Shown piece after piece: positions 1-7,446 of a DNA stretch of 42,155 nt. The stretch's first letter is position 1; the number at the start of each line of letters is the position of its first letter. A program made the position numbers and the translations under genes. Source of the stretch: an uncultured Anaerococcus sp. (GTDB lineage: Bacteria; Bacillota; Clostridia; Tissierellales; Peptoniphilaceae); contig URUJ01000011.1 in NCBI GenBank assembly GCA_900551095.1, positions 1 through 42,155 on the forward strand, read 5' to 3'. Under the pieces are notes generated by a model, which searched no databases, was not told the DNA's origin, and saw only the letters and a program-made list of their open reading frames with translations.

Positions 1-54
1 CCGAACGGCACGTACGGTGGTGTGAAAGGGGCTAGATCTTAGCCCCTATTCGAT
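1..54 (+). mobile_element. 3' end of a group II intron (part of domain V, domain VI)
   Basis: The first bases read as the apical loop and 3' strand of a group II intron domain V (CCGAACGG, then CACGTACGGTGGTGTG). A domain VI hairpin follows, with stem GGGGCTA (28-34) and TAGCCCC (40-46), and then TATTCGAT. A48 is placed as expected for the bulged branch-point adenosine, about seven bases from a 3' splice site near 54. This matches the typical 3' end of bacterial group II introns as I remember them. The 5' half of domain V, the reverse transcriptase gene and the 5' splice site lie outside the window, so I cannot tell whether the intron is intact. It ends 13 bases before the hydE start codon. 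Confidence 0.72.
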
Positions 55-67
55 TAAAGAAGGGGCT

Positions 68-1099
68 ATGAGAAAAAGAGAAATTAACCACATAGATAAA
101 AAGACTTTAAAAAAATGGATTGAAGATGAGTCTTTGACTGGTTTTCTTATGGAAAAGGCTGACAAAATCAGAAGAGAAGTATACGGAGATAGGGTCTATA
201 TCAGAGGTCTTATCGAAGTATCCAATATTTGTAAAAATGACTGTTATTATTGTGGGATAAGAAAATCCAATAAAAATGTGAAACGTTACAGGCTTACAAA
301 GGATGAAATCTTAAGTGCGGCTGGCTTTGGATATGGTATAGGTTTTAGGACTTTTGTAATGCAGGGCGGAGAAGATTCAAAATTTACTAAGGACTTTATG
401 GTTGATGTGATAAAATCAATTAAGGAAAAGTATCCCGATGTGGCTATCACATTGTCTTTAGGCGAGAGGTCTTATGAAGATTATAAGGCATTTTACGATG
501 CTGGTGCTGATAGGTATCTTTTAAGGGAAGAAACATCAAATCCTAGCCATTACAAAAAGCTTCATCCTGAAAATATGAAATTAAAAAATAGACAAGATTG
601 TCTTTATAATCTCAAAAAAATTGGCTATCAGGTTGGGGGAGGTTTTATGGTTGAAAGCCCTTATCAAACAACTGATGATTTGATAAGAGATATAAGGTTT
701 CTAGAAAAACTTAAGCCGGATATGATTGGAATTGGGCCATATCTAGTAAGCCATGATACGCCATTTAAGGATTTTAAAGATGGGTCGTTTACAAAGACTT
801 TAAGGCTCGTATCCATATTGAGGATAGTCTTTCCCTATGCTCTAATTCCTGCTACAACAGCCCTAGGAACGGTAAATTCAAAGGGAAGAGAATTAGGATT
901 AAAGGCAGGGGCAAATGTCTTAATGCCAAACCTAAGTCCACAGACAGCCAAAAATTCCTACAACCTTTACGATAACAAACTAAACACAGGCCTTGAGGCA
1001 GCAGAATCTAAAAAAGACTTGGAGAAAGAGATAGCATCTTTTGGATATAGGATTGTTGATGATAGGGGAGATGTGGTGGATTTTGGGAATAGGAATTAA
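68..1099 (+). CDS. hydE: [FeFe] hydrogenase H-cluster radical SAM maturase HydE
   Basis: Cytoplasmic radical SAM enzyme that helps build the diiron subcluster of [FeFe] hydrogenase together with HydG and HydF. The protein has 343 residues, normal for HydE. The [4Fe-4S] motif is C55-x3-C59-x2-C62 (CKNDCYYCGIR), followed by RYRLTKDEI and GFRTFVMQGGED, which are characteristic of HydE rather than the related BioB. The context with hydG and hydF downstream supports the assignment. The ATG follows GAAGGGG at very short spacing; this ribosome site lies in the 13 bases between the group II intron end and the gene. The structural hydrogenase gene is not in the window. Confidence 0.93.
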   Translation: MRKREINHIDKKTLKKWIEDESLTGFLMEKADKIRREVYGDRVYIRGLIEVSNICKNDCYYCGIRKSNKNVKRYRLTKDEILSAAGFGYGIGFRTFVMQGGEDSKFTKDFMVDVIKSIKEKYPDVAITLSLGERSYEDYKAFYDAGADRYLLREETSNPSHYKKLHPENMKLKNRQDCLYNLKKIGYQVGGGFMVESPYQTTDDLIRDIRFLEKLKPDMIGIGPYLVSHDTPFKDFKDGSFTKTLRLVSILRIVFPYALIPATTALGTVNSKGRELGLKAGANVLMPNLSPQTAKNSYNLYDNKLNTGLEAAESKKDLEKEIASFGYRIVDDRGDVVDFGNRN

Positions 1100-1175
1100 A
1101 TAAATATTTAATGGCATAGATTATGAGGTATCATGTTTACATGAAGCTGAACACTTACATGAAAGTAATATGGAA

Positions 1176-1203
1176 TTGAAAATTTTAATATAGTAGGTAT
1201 AAT
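1176..1203 (+). promoter_or_regulatory. Promoter of the antisense antitoxin RNA
   Basis: TTGAAA (1176-1181) and a perfect TATAAT (1198-1203) are separated by 16 bases. This is a strong sigma-A-type promoter directed at a region with no + strand gene. It would start a short RNA near 1210 that ends at the hairpin at 1242-1283. Confidence 0.75.
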
Positions 1204-1209
1204 AGTAGT

Positions 1210-1277
1210 AACCATGAGGTCAACTATAAATCATGGAATTACCAAACAAAAAGACGAGTCTGCAGCTCGTCTTTTTT
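1210..1277 (+). ncRNA. Antisense RNA antitoxin of an Fst-like type I toxin-antitoxin system
   Basis: Predicted transcript of about 65-70 bases, bounded by the promoter at 1176-1203 and the T-run of the hairpin at 1242-1283. Its 5' part contains ATGAGGTCAACTATAA (1214-1229). This matches 15 of 16 bases of the + strand at 1370-1385, so the RNA is complementary to codons 3-8 of the toxin mRNA, just downstream of its start codon. It is also complementary to the toxin mRNA through the shared terminator. This is the layout of RNA II in the enterococcal par (fst) system: convergent transcripts, a shared terminator, and direct repeats that become complementary in the two RNAs. The exact ends are inferred. 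Confidence 0.68.
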
Positions 1278-1283
1278 GTTTGG
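1242..1283. terminator. Bidirectional terminator shared by toxin and antitoxin transcripts
   Basis: A 17-bp inverted repeat, CCAAACAAAAAGACGAG (1242-1258) and its complement with one extra T (1266-1283), encloses a small loop. An A-run on one arm and a T-run on the other let it terminate transcripts from both directions: the antisense RNA going right and the toxin mRNA going left, whose stop codon is at 1285. Confidence 0.8.
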
Positions 1284-1284
1284 G

Positions 1285-1392
1285 CTAATTATCATCTTCT
1301 TTATTTGTTCTCTTTGAGCTTAACCACTTATACAAATAGTTACCAGCTACTTGTATCATAACTCCAAGAATGAAGTCAACTATAATTTTCAT
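1285..1392 (-). CDS. Small hydrophobic toxin peptide, Fst/PepA1-like (type I toxin)
   Basis: A 35-aa peptide beginning MKIIVDFILGVMIQ and ending YKWLSSKRTNKEDDN. It has a single membrane segment at about residues 2-22, then a conserved-looking Trp-Leu and a charged tail. This resembles Fst of enterococcal plasmids and staphylococcal PepA1, which damage membranes when overproduced. It has a strong ribosome site (GGGAGGTGG on the minus strand, 1397-1405), an extended -10 promoter, and an antisense RNA gene facing it. It is the only minus-strand gene in the window and is too short for ordinary gene callers. The family assignment rests mainly on architecture, because such peptides are too short for firm homology by eye. 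Toxicity is inferred. Confidence 0.7.
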   Translation of the reverse strand: MKIIVDFILGVMIQVAGNYLYKWLSSKRTNKEDDN

Positions 1393-1402
1393 AGAACCAC
1401 CT

Positions 1403-1441
1403 CCCTTCACCCTAAGGGCCGATGATAACATTTATATTATA
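1403..1441 (-). promoter_or_regulatory. Toxin promoter and structured 5' leader
   Basis: On the minus strand, TGGTATAAT (TATAAT at 1436-1441) is an extended -10 element; no clear -35 is seen. The leader that would start near 1429 contains CCCTT-AGGGTG-AAGGG. This small hairpin covers the upstream edge of the ribosome site, recalling the 5' stem-loop that limits translation of fst mRNA. Confidence 0.5.
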
Positions 1442-1563
1442 CCATATTTCCTCAATCTTATTTCGCATTTTCACAATAATCCCAATTTAGTCTCAATTAA
1501 TTTTCATTTTAGGCAAAAAAGTATTATAATTATACATAGATATAGAAAAGAAAGAAGGAAAGA

Positions 1564-2982
1564 ATGACTAAATACGATCCTAAAAGTTTACATGCAGAAG
1601 AATTTATAAATCACGAAGAAATACTAGAAACACTTGATTATGGTAGGGAAAATGCCCATAATAGAAAGTTAATAATAGAGGTTTTGGAAAAGGCGAAAAA
1701 AGCTAAGGGCCTTGACCACAGGGAAGCCTTCATTCTTTTATCCTGCAAGGAAGATGACCTAAATGAGGAAATCTATAAGCTTGCCAAGGATTTAAAACAC
1801 AAATTTTATGCAAATAGAATTGTACTTTTTGCCCCACTTTATTTGTCAAATTACTGTGTAAATGGTTGTGTATATTGCCCTTACCATGGCCAAAATAGGA
1901 CTATTCCTAGGAAAAAACTCAGCCAGGAGGAAATCAAAGAGCAAGTAATTGCCCTACAAGATTTAGGTCACAAGAGACTTGCTCTTGAAGCAGGTGAAGA
2001 TCCTGTAAATAACCCAATCGAATATATCCTCGAATCTATTCACACAATTTATAATATCAAACACAAAAACGGATCCATTAGACGTGTAAATGTCAATATT
2101 GCTGCGACAACTGTAGAAAATTATAGAAAGTTAAAGGAAGCAGAAATCGGTACTTATATTCTCTTCCAAGAAACCTATAATAAGGAAAACTACGAAGCCC
2201 TTCACAAGTTTGGCCCAAAATCAAATTATGCCTACCACACAGAAGCCATGGACCGTGCTATGGAAGGCGGTATTGACGATGTTGGAGTAGGAGTTTTATA
2301 CGGGCTTGATTCTTATGAATATGAATTTATCGGTCAACTTATGCACGCAGAACACCTTGAAGCCCGCTTTAATGTAGGACCTCACACAATTTCTGTGCCA
2401 AGAATCCAACCAGCAGATGATATTGATCCAGGAGATTTTGATAACTCCTTATCAGATGATATGTTTGCAAAACTTGTTGCTTGCATTAGAATTGCTGTTC
2501 CATATACTGGCATGATTGTCTCAACTCGTGAGTCAGAAGAGATGAGAAATAGGCTCTTAGAGCTTGGAATTAGTCAACTTTCTGGTGGCTCAAAGACATC
2601 TGTAGGTGGCTATACAGACCATGAAACCAAGGGAAGCGATCAATTTGAACTTGCAGATAATAGGACTCTCGATGAGGTTGTAAACTGGCTTATTGAAAAA
2701 GACCACGTTCCTTCATTTTGTACCGCTTGTTATAGGAAAGGCAGGACTGGAGAAGTCTTCATGGGCATGGTCAAAAAACATGGCATAGGCAATATTTGTC
2801 ATCCAAATGCCCTTGTGACACTAAAGGAATATGCAGTTGATTATGCAAGTGAGAAAACAGCAGCAAATGCTGATAAGCTAATAAAAAGAGAACTAGAAAA
2901 TATCCCAAATCCAGAAGTTAGAGAAAAAACCAGGGAAAATATTAAAAAAGTTGAAGAAGGAAGCCGTGACATCTATATCTAA
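1564..2982 (+). CDS. hydG: [FeFe] hydrogenase H-cluster radical SAM maturase HydG (tyrosine lyase)
   Basis: Radical SAM enzyme that cleaves tyrosine and supplies CO and cyanide ligands for the hydrogenase H-cluster. The 472-residue length is normal. The N-terminal cluster motif is C98-x3-C102-x2-C105 (CVNGCVYCPYH). The C-terminal second cluster motif is C386-x2-C389-x22-C412, diagnostic for HydG as opposed to ThiH. The ATG is preceded by AAGAAGGAAAG. A TATAAT at 1525-1530 may serve as a local -10, so hydG-hydF may be transcribed separately from hydE. The coding end overlaps the start of hydF. Confidence 0.95.
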   Translation: MTKYDPKSLHAEEFINHEEILETLDYGRENAHNRKLIIEVLEKAKKAKGLDHREAFILLSCKEDDLNEEIYKLAKDLKHKFYANRIVLFAPLYLSNYCVNGCVYCPYHGQNRTIPRKKLSQEEIKEQVIALQDLGHKRLALEAGEDPVNNPIEYILESIHTIYNIKHKNGSIRRVNVNIAATTVENYRKLKEAEIGTYILFQETYNKENYEALHKFGPKSNYAYHTEAMDRAMEGGIDDVGVGVLYGLDSYEYEFIGQLMHAEHLEARFNVGPHTISVPRIQPADDIDPGDFDNSLSDDMFAKLVACIRIAVPYTGMIVSTRESEEMRNRLLELGISQLSGGSKTSVGGYTDHETKGSDQFELADNRTLDEVVNWLIEKDHVPSFCTACYRKGRTGEVFMGMVKKHGIGNICHPNALVTLKEYAVDYASEKTAANADKLIKRELENIPNPEVREKTRENIKKVEEGSRDIYI

Positions 2983-4117
2983 GACTGGCTTTAGCGAAAG
3001 GGTCCATATAGGAATTTTCGGCAAGACCAATTCCGGTAAATCTACTCTTTTAAACTACCTTGCAGGAGAAAAATTTGCAATAGTTTCTGACCAAGAAGGA
3101 ACAACCACAGATCCAATTAGGAAAGCTATGGAAATAACAGACTTTGGACCTGTTGTCTTAATTGACACTGCTGGCAGCGCTGATAAAACTATTTTGGGTA
3201 CGGAAAGGTATGAAAAAACTCTAGCGGAAATTGATAAAGTAGATGTTTTTCTCTATGTTTTAAGCGAGAAAGATAACCTTGAAATCATTCCGAAATTTAA
3301 AGATAAACCAGTAATTTTCATTGCGATGAAAATGGATACAGAAAAAGGATCTGAAATCTTAAGAGAATTTGCGGATGAAAATCCAATTGGAGTTGACCTT
3401 TCGTCTACAAAATCAAGGGATGAAATTTTTGATAAAATAAAATCTCTTTATAAGAAAGAAGATTCTACAATTACTAAAAATCTTGTAAAAAAAGGCGATA
3501 TGGTTATCCTTATAATGCCGCAAGATAAGGCAGCTCCTAAGGATAGGATAATTAAACCACAAGTGATGACTATAAGGGAAATAATTGACAAGGGGGCAAG
3601 TGCGATTTGTACTGACCTTGCTAATTTCGAAAATACCATAAAAAGTCTAAAAAAAATTGACCTAATAATTACCGATAGCCAAGCCTTTAAGGAAGTTTAC
3701 GAAAAAAAGCCAAAAGACGTGAAACTTACAAGCTTTTCAGTCTTGTTTTCCGCCTTTAAGGGAGATTTAGATTATTTTGTAAAGTCTGCAGAAGTGCTAG
3801 ATAGCGATATAAAAAATATTTTGATTGCTGAAGCCTGCACCCATCCACCAGTAGATGAAGATATAGGGAGCGTTAAGATTCCAAGGCTAATTAAGAAAAC
3901 TCACCCAGATGTAAATATAGATTTTGTAAGGGGAAATGACCCTATAGATTATGAGAAATATGACCTGATTATTTCCTGTGGTTCGTGTATGTTTAATAGG
4001 ACCCATGTTTTAAATAGGGTGGTTAAGGCAAAAAAAGCCGGCACTCCTATGACAAATTACGGGATTGCTATAGCTAAAATGAATAGAATCCTTGAAAAAA
4101 TCACCCTTCCTGAATAA
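2966..4117 (+). CDS. hydF: [FeFe] hydrogenase H-cluster maturation GTPase HydF
   Basis: GTPase and scaffold that receives the diiron precursor from HydE and HydG and passes it to apo-hydrogenase. Walker A is GKTNSGKS at about residues 19-26, the switch region has DTAG, and the C-terminal cluster-binding part has ACTHPP and SCGSCMFN. I chose the GTG at 2966 (383 aa) because AGAAGGA lies at correct spacing before it and the protein then starts shortly before the G domain. The frame is also open from a TTG at 2951 that lacks a ribosome site. The gene overlaps hydG by 17 bases, suggesting translational coupling. Confidence 0.92.
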   Translation: MTSISKTGFSERVHIGIFGKTNSGKSTLLNYLAGEKFAIVSDQEGTTTDPIRKAMEITDFGPVVLIDTAGSADKTILGTERYEKTLAEIDKVDVFLYVLSEKDNLEIIPKFKDKPVIFIAMKMDTEKGSEILREFADENPIGVDLSSTKSRDEIFDKIKSLYKKEDSTITKNLVKKGDMVILIMPQDKAAPKDRIIKPQVMTIREIIDKGASAICTDLANFENTIKSLKKIDLIITDSQAFKEVYEKKPKDVKLTSFSVLFSAFKGDLDYFVKSAEVLDSDIKNILIAEACTHPPVDEDIGSVKIPRLIKKTHPDVNIDFVRGNDPIDYEKYDLIISCGSCMFNRTHVLNRVVKAKKAGTPMTNYGIAIAKMNRILEKITLPE

Positions 4118-4142
4118 TATAAAAAAATATGAGTAAATATAT

Positions 4143-4170
4143 TTGACAGATTATTTTTAGATGGTATTAT
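4143..4170 (+). promoter_or_regulatory. Promoter of the methionine T-box operon
   Basis: A perfect TTGACA (4143-4148), a 16-base spacer and TATTAT (4165-4170) lie just downstream of hydF, ahead of the T-box leader. Confidence 0.65.
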
Positions 4171-4177
4171 ACCATTA

Positions 4178-4461
4178 ACTAAGAGAATAAAGTTTTACAA
4201 AACCATTTGACAAGAAGAGTAGTTTAGAAGATTCTTTTATAGAGAGCTCCAGTTGGTGAAAAGGAGTAAAGATTTGTCTAGATGAAGATGGCCTTGGATG
4301 GGATGGGTCGATATGAGGTCCATACGGGAATTCCCGTTATAGAAGTAGAGTATGTATGTACTTGATGAGTGTATGTTTGGGTGACCAGGCATAAAATAAG
4401 GTGGTAACGCGATTTAAACGTCCTTATATTCCAGTGTGGAATATGGGACGTTATTTTTTTA
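4178..4461 (+). promoter_or_regulatory. T-box leader, methionine specifier (ATG)
   Basis: tRNA-sensing transcription attenuator. Stem I shows the AGTA motif, GAGAGC, and the apical GTTGGTG between CTCC and GGAG. The specifier loop reads GAAG-ATG-G, with ATG at 4288-4290, in the same register as the ileucyl leader elsewhere in this window (GAAA-ATC-A). The T-box sequence is AAGGTGGTAACGCG (4398-4411). The terminator is AACGTCC...GGACGTT (4418-4452) followed by a T-run. Uncharged tRNA-Met would favour read-through into the amidohydrolase and metNIQ. A TGG triplet overlaps the ATG by two bases, but the register and the downstream met genes favour ATG. Confidence 0.85.
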
Positions 4462-4478
4462 AAAAAATCGAGGTAAAA

Positions 4479-5675
4479 ATGAACTTAGTAGAAAAGATTA
4501 ATAAAAAAATAAAAGATTATAATGAAGATATAATAAGTACACGTAGGTATCTTCATGAAAATCCAGAAGTATCGAGTAAGGAATTTGAAACGAGCAAGTA
4601 CCTTAAAAAAAGGTGTAAAGAACTTGGTTTATATGTAGAAGAAGTAGCTGGCTCAACTGGGTTTACAGCCTTACTTGATACAGGAAGAGTTGGTAAGACT
4701 CTTGGCATAAGGACTGACCTTGACGCCCTTGCTATAGAAGAAGATCCTTATAATCTTAAAGAAAAAAAGCAAGTTGTATCTAAAAATCCTGGAGTAAGCC
4801 ATGCTTGTGGCCACGATAGCCATATGACAATCGCCTTAATGAGCGCAAAAATCCTTAAAGATTTAAAAGATGAAATAGACGGGAAAATCTATTTTATCTT
4901 TGAAGAAGCTGAAGAAACTGGCGGAGGAATTGACGCCATGGTAGAGCACCTAAAAGATAAGGGGCTTGATGCTGTCTATGGCAACCATCAAAGTCCAGCT
5001 CTTGATGTTGGCAAATTTTCTGTGATAGAAAATGCTGCTTATGCTGGATGCGCTGGTGTTGATTTTGATGTAATTGGAAAAGGCGGCCACGGCTCAAGAC
5101 CAGATCTTGCGGTTAATCCATTAATCGCCACCGCCCATATCATTACAGCATTAAATTCTGCTTGGAATAATAGGCTTGATTTAGAAAAGCCGGTAAGCCT
5201 TGGAATTAGTGCAGTAAATGGAGGGACTGCTGCCAATGTATTTCCAGATAGGGCAAATGTAAAGGGAACTTTGAGGTTTTTTGACCTAGATGAAGGAAAA
5301 AAAGCCTTGAAGCTTTTAAAAAATATTGTAAGCTTAACTGCAAAAACTCATGGTTGTGAGGTTGAATTTCATAATTATACAAGAATTGTTGCAGAGCCTG
5401 TTGTTAATGATGAAACTCTTGCAAAAAGAGTAAAAGAGAGTCTAAATAGTTTATATGAAGATGTTCTAGTAGAAAGCCCTAAGCTTTGGATATCAGAATC
5501 TTTTTACGGATATTCAAAACTTTGTCCTAGTATTTTTGTTAATTTCGGCAGCAGAAATGAGAAAGAAGGAAAAGCGGCAGACCTTCATACAAGCAAGTTT
5601 GACCTTGATGAGAGGGGCATTGATTATGGTCTTGCTCTTGTGATTAAGTTTGCGGTAGATTTTTTGAAAAGATAG
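4479..5675 (+). CDS. M20 family metallo-amidohydrolase (N-acyl-amino-acid hydrolase type)
   Basis: Cytoplasmic zinc-type amidohydrolase of the M20D group (hippurate hydrolase / N-acyl-L-amino-acid amidohydrolase). The HACGHDSHM metal-binding motif is at about residues 108-116, FEEAEETGGG is the metal/catalytic Glu region, and GGHGSRPD belongs to the dimerisation lid. The true start is the ATG at 4479, after GAGGT; an in-frame GTG at 4401 lies inside the T-box and would be untranslatable as a start. Length is 398 aa. It is the first gene after a methionine-specific T-box and sits 9 bases before metN. I infer that it releases methionine from an N-acyl-methionine or a similar conjugate imported by the cell; the substrate is not visible in the sequence. 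Confidence 0.85.
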   Translation: MNLVEKINKKIKDYNEDIISTRRYLHENPEVSSKEFETSKYLKKRCKELGLYVEEVAGSTGFTALLDTGRVGKTLGIRTDLDALAIEEDPYNLKEKKQVVSKNPGVSHACGHDSHMTIALMSAKILKDLKDEIDGKIYFIFEEAEETGGGIDAMVEHLKDKGLDAVYGNHQSPALDVGKFSVIENAAYAGCAGVDFDVIGKGGHGSRPDLAVNPLIATAHIITALNSAWNNRLDLEKPVSLGISAVNGGTAANVFPDRANVKGTLRFFDLDEGKKALKLLKNIVSLTAKTHGCEVEFHNYTRIVAEPVVNDETLAKRVKESLNSLYEDVLVESPKLWISESFYGYSKLCPSIFVNFGSRNEKEGKAADLHTSKFDLDERGIDYGLALVIKFAVDFLKR

Positions 5676-5684
5676 AGAGAAGAT

Positions 5685-6716
5685 ATGATTGAATTAAAAA
5701 ATGTAAGTGTAGATTTTGATGGTTTTAAGGCTGTCAAAGATATAAGTTTAAAAATTGAAGATAAGGATGCCTTTGGAATCGTAGGTTTTTCTGGGGCGGG
5801 CAAGTCAACCTTGGTTCGTACCATAAATCTTCTTCAAAAGCCAAGTACAGGTGAGGTTATCCTTGACGGAGAAAATCTCCTAGACCTTTCGGATAAGGAA
5901 TTGAGACTTAGAAGAAAAAAGATTGGAATGATTTTCCAACATTTTAATCTTCTAAATAATCTCACAGTTATAGACAATGTAATCTTTCCTATAAGAAAAG
6001 ATAAGAGCCTAACTAAGGAAGAGAAAAGAAAAAGAGCTCAAAAGCTTCTTGAAAAAGTAGGAATCGGTGATAAGGCGGATAATTATCCAAGAGAACTATC
6101 CGGTGGTCAGCAACAAAGGTGTGCGATAGCAAGATCCCTAGCAAGTAAACCAGAAATTTTACTTTGCGATGAGGCAACAAGCGCTCTTGACCCAAAAACA
6201 ACCAAGCAAATTCTAAAACTTCTTAAAGAGTTAAATAAAGAATTAAACTTAACCATTGTGATAATCACCCACCAGATGGAAGTGGTAAAAGATTTGTGCA
6301 ATAAATGTGCAATTATGCAGGATGGAAAGATTATAGAAGAAGGGACAACCCTTGAAGTATTCTCAGATCCAAAAACAGATCTCGCTAGAGAATTTGTCGA
6401 AACAAGCACAAATATCAAGGAAACTATAGAGCAGGTTAAGGCAAATGTGGGTATCCTTAAGGAAGATGAGCAGCTAGCTCAAATATCATATGTGGGAGAA
6501 TCAACCACAGAGCCAGTAATAAACGAGCTTTACGAGAAATTTGGCATTGAGACAAATATCCTCGCAGGCCATATAGAATTTATAAATGAAGTTCCAGTAG
6601 GAAATTTAATCGTGACATTAAAAGGTGATGACAAAAACCTAAGTCAGGTTACATCTTATCTTGAAGATAAAAGTGCAAATATAAAGATTTTAGGAGGTAA
6701 AGATGGGATTCTTTGA
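5685..6716 (+). CDS. metN: Methionine ABC transporter ATP-binding protein MetN
   Basis: ATPase of the methionine importer. Walker A is GFSGAGKS at about residues 34-41, the signature is LSGGQQQRC at about 138, and Walker B is LLCDEATSALD. A C-terminal NIL (ACT-like) domain at about residues 265-343 senses methionine in this family and separates MetN from other ATPases. The gene overlaps metI by 14 bases. It should be co-transcribed from the methionine T-box, so both transcription (tRNA-Met charging) and activity (NIL domain) would respond to methionine. Confidence 0.93.
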   Translation: MIELKNVSVDFDGFKAVKDISLKIEDKDAFGIVGFSGAGKSTLVRTINLLQKPSTGEVILDGENLLDLSDKELRLRRKKIGMIFQHFNLLNNLTVIDNVIFPIRKDKSLTKEEKRKRAQKLLEKVGIGDKADNYPRELSGGQQQRCAIARSLASKPEILLCDEATSALDPKTTKQILKLLKELNKELNLTIVIITHQMEVVKDLCNKCAIMQDGKIIEEGTTLEVFSDPKTDLAREFVETSTNIKETIEQVKANVGILKEDEQLAQISYVGESTTEPVINELYEKFGIETNILAGHIEFINEVPVGNLIVTLKGDDKNLSQVTSYLEDKSANIKILGGKDGIL

Positions 6717-7368
6717 TTATTCATGGTCGATAAGAGACAGGATAGTAGATGATTTTTTCACAACCTTATATATGCTATTTGTATCTGCCTTTTTTGCAGG
6801 AATTATAGGTCTAATCTTGGGCGTAATAATGGTAGTGACAGATAAAGACAGAATTTTAGAAAACAAGGTAGTCTATAATATCTTAGATAAACTTACAAAC
6901 TTATTTAGAGCCATTCCTTTTATCATCCTCCTTGCTCTAGTAGCACCATTTACCAGAGTAATTGTGGGTACAAGGATAGGGCCAACAGCTGCTATTGTTC
7001 CACTTACATTATCTTGTATACCATTTTTTGCAAGACAAGTAGAACAAGCACTAGCAGAAGTAGACCCAGGAAAGATTGAAGCGGCTGAAGCTATGGGACT
7101 ATCACCAGTTGAGATAATTATGTCAGTATACATGAGAGAAAGTCTACCAAGCCTAATAAGAGCTTCATCTATTACTCTAATATCCCTTCTAGGTCTAACA
7201 GCGATGGCTGGAACTGTTGGAGCTGGCGGAATAGGTGACCTTGCCATAGCCATGGGCTATAAAAGATACAAGGATGACGTGGTAATTGTGTCAGTTATCC
7301 TAATATTAATTCTAGTTTACCTAATTCAGGCTCTTGCTAATTACTTAATTAAGAAAACTAGTCACTAA
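6703..7368 (+). CDS. metI: Methionine ABC transporter permease MetI
   Basis: Inner-membrane permease of 221 residues with about five transmembrane helices. The EAA loop (EAAEAMGLSPVEIIM) contacts MetN. RAIPFIILL and GAGGIGDLAI are conserved in the MetI family. The start overlaps the end of metN, and its SD (GGAGG at 6692-6696) lies within metN. Confidence 0.93.
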   Translation: MGFFDYSWSIRDRIVDDFFTTLYMLFVSAFFAGIIGLILGVIMVVTDKDRILENKVVYNILDKLTNLFRAIPFIILLALVAPFTRVIVGTRIGPTAAIVPLTLSCIPFFARQVEQALAEVDPGKIEAAEAMGLSPVEIIMSVYMRESLPSLIRASSITLISLLGLTAMAGTVGAGGIGDLAIAMGYKRYKDDVVIVSVILILILVYLIQALANYLIKKTSH

Positions 7369-7446
7369 GATTAATTAAATATATTGTTGGAACGTTACTA
7401 AAATCAAATGATATGAGGTTAAATGTAATCAAAAAAGGAGAAAAAA

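Noticed and set aside
1370..1567. A 65-codon + strand frame before hydG.
   Set aside because: It lies on the opposite strand of the toxin gene and its leader, has no ribosome site, reads as low-complexity Ile/Phe/His text, and would run into the hydG ribosome site. The minus-strand peptide explains this region far better.
4287..4291. Tryptophan (TGG) specifier for the first T-box.
   Set aside because: TGG overlaps ATG by two bases, but the GAA-N-specifier register of the ileS leader and the downstream methionine genes support ATG.
4401..4478. N-terminal extension of the M20 amidohydrolase from a GTG at 4401.
   Set aside because: The GTG is part of the T-box core sequence and the following bases form the terminator. 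The ATG at 4479 has a ribosome site and gives the normal family N-terminus.
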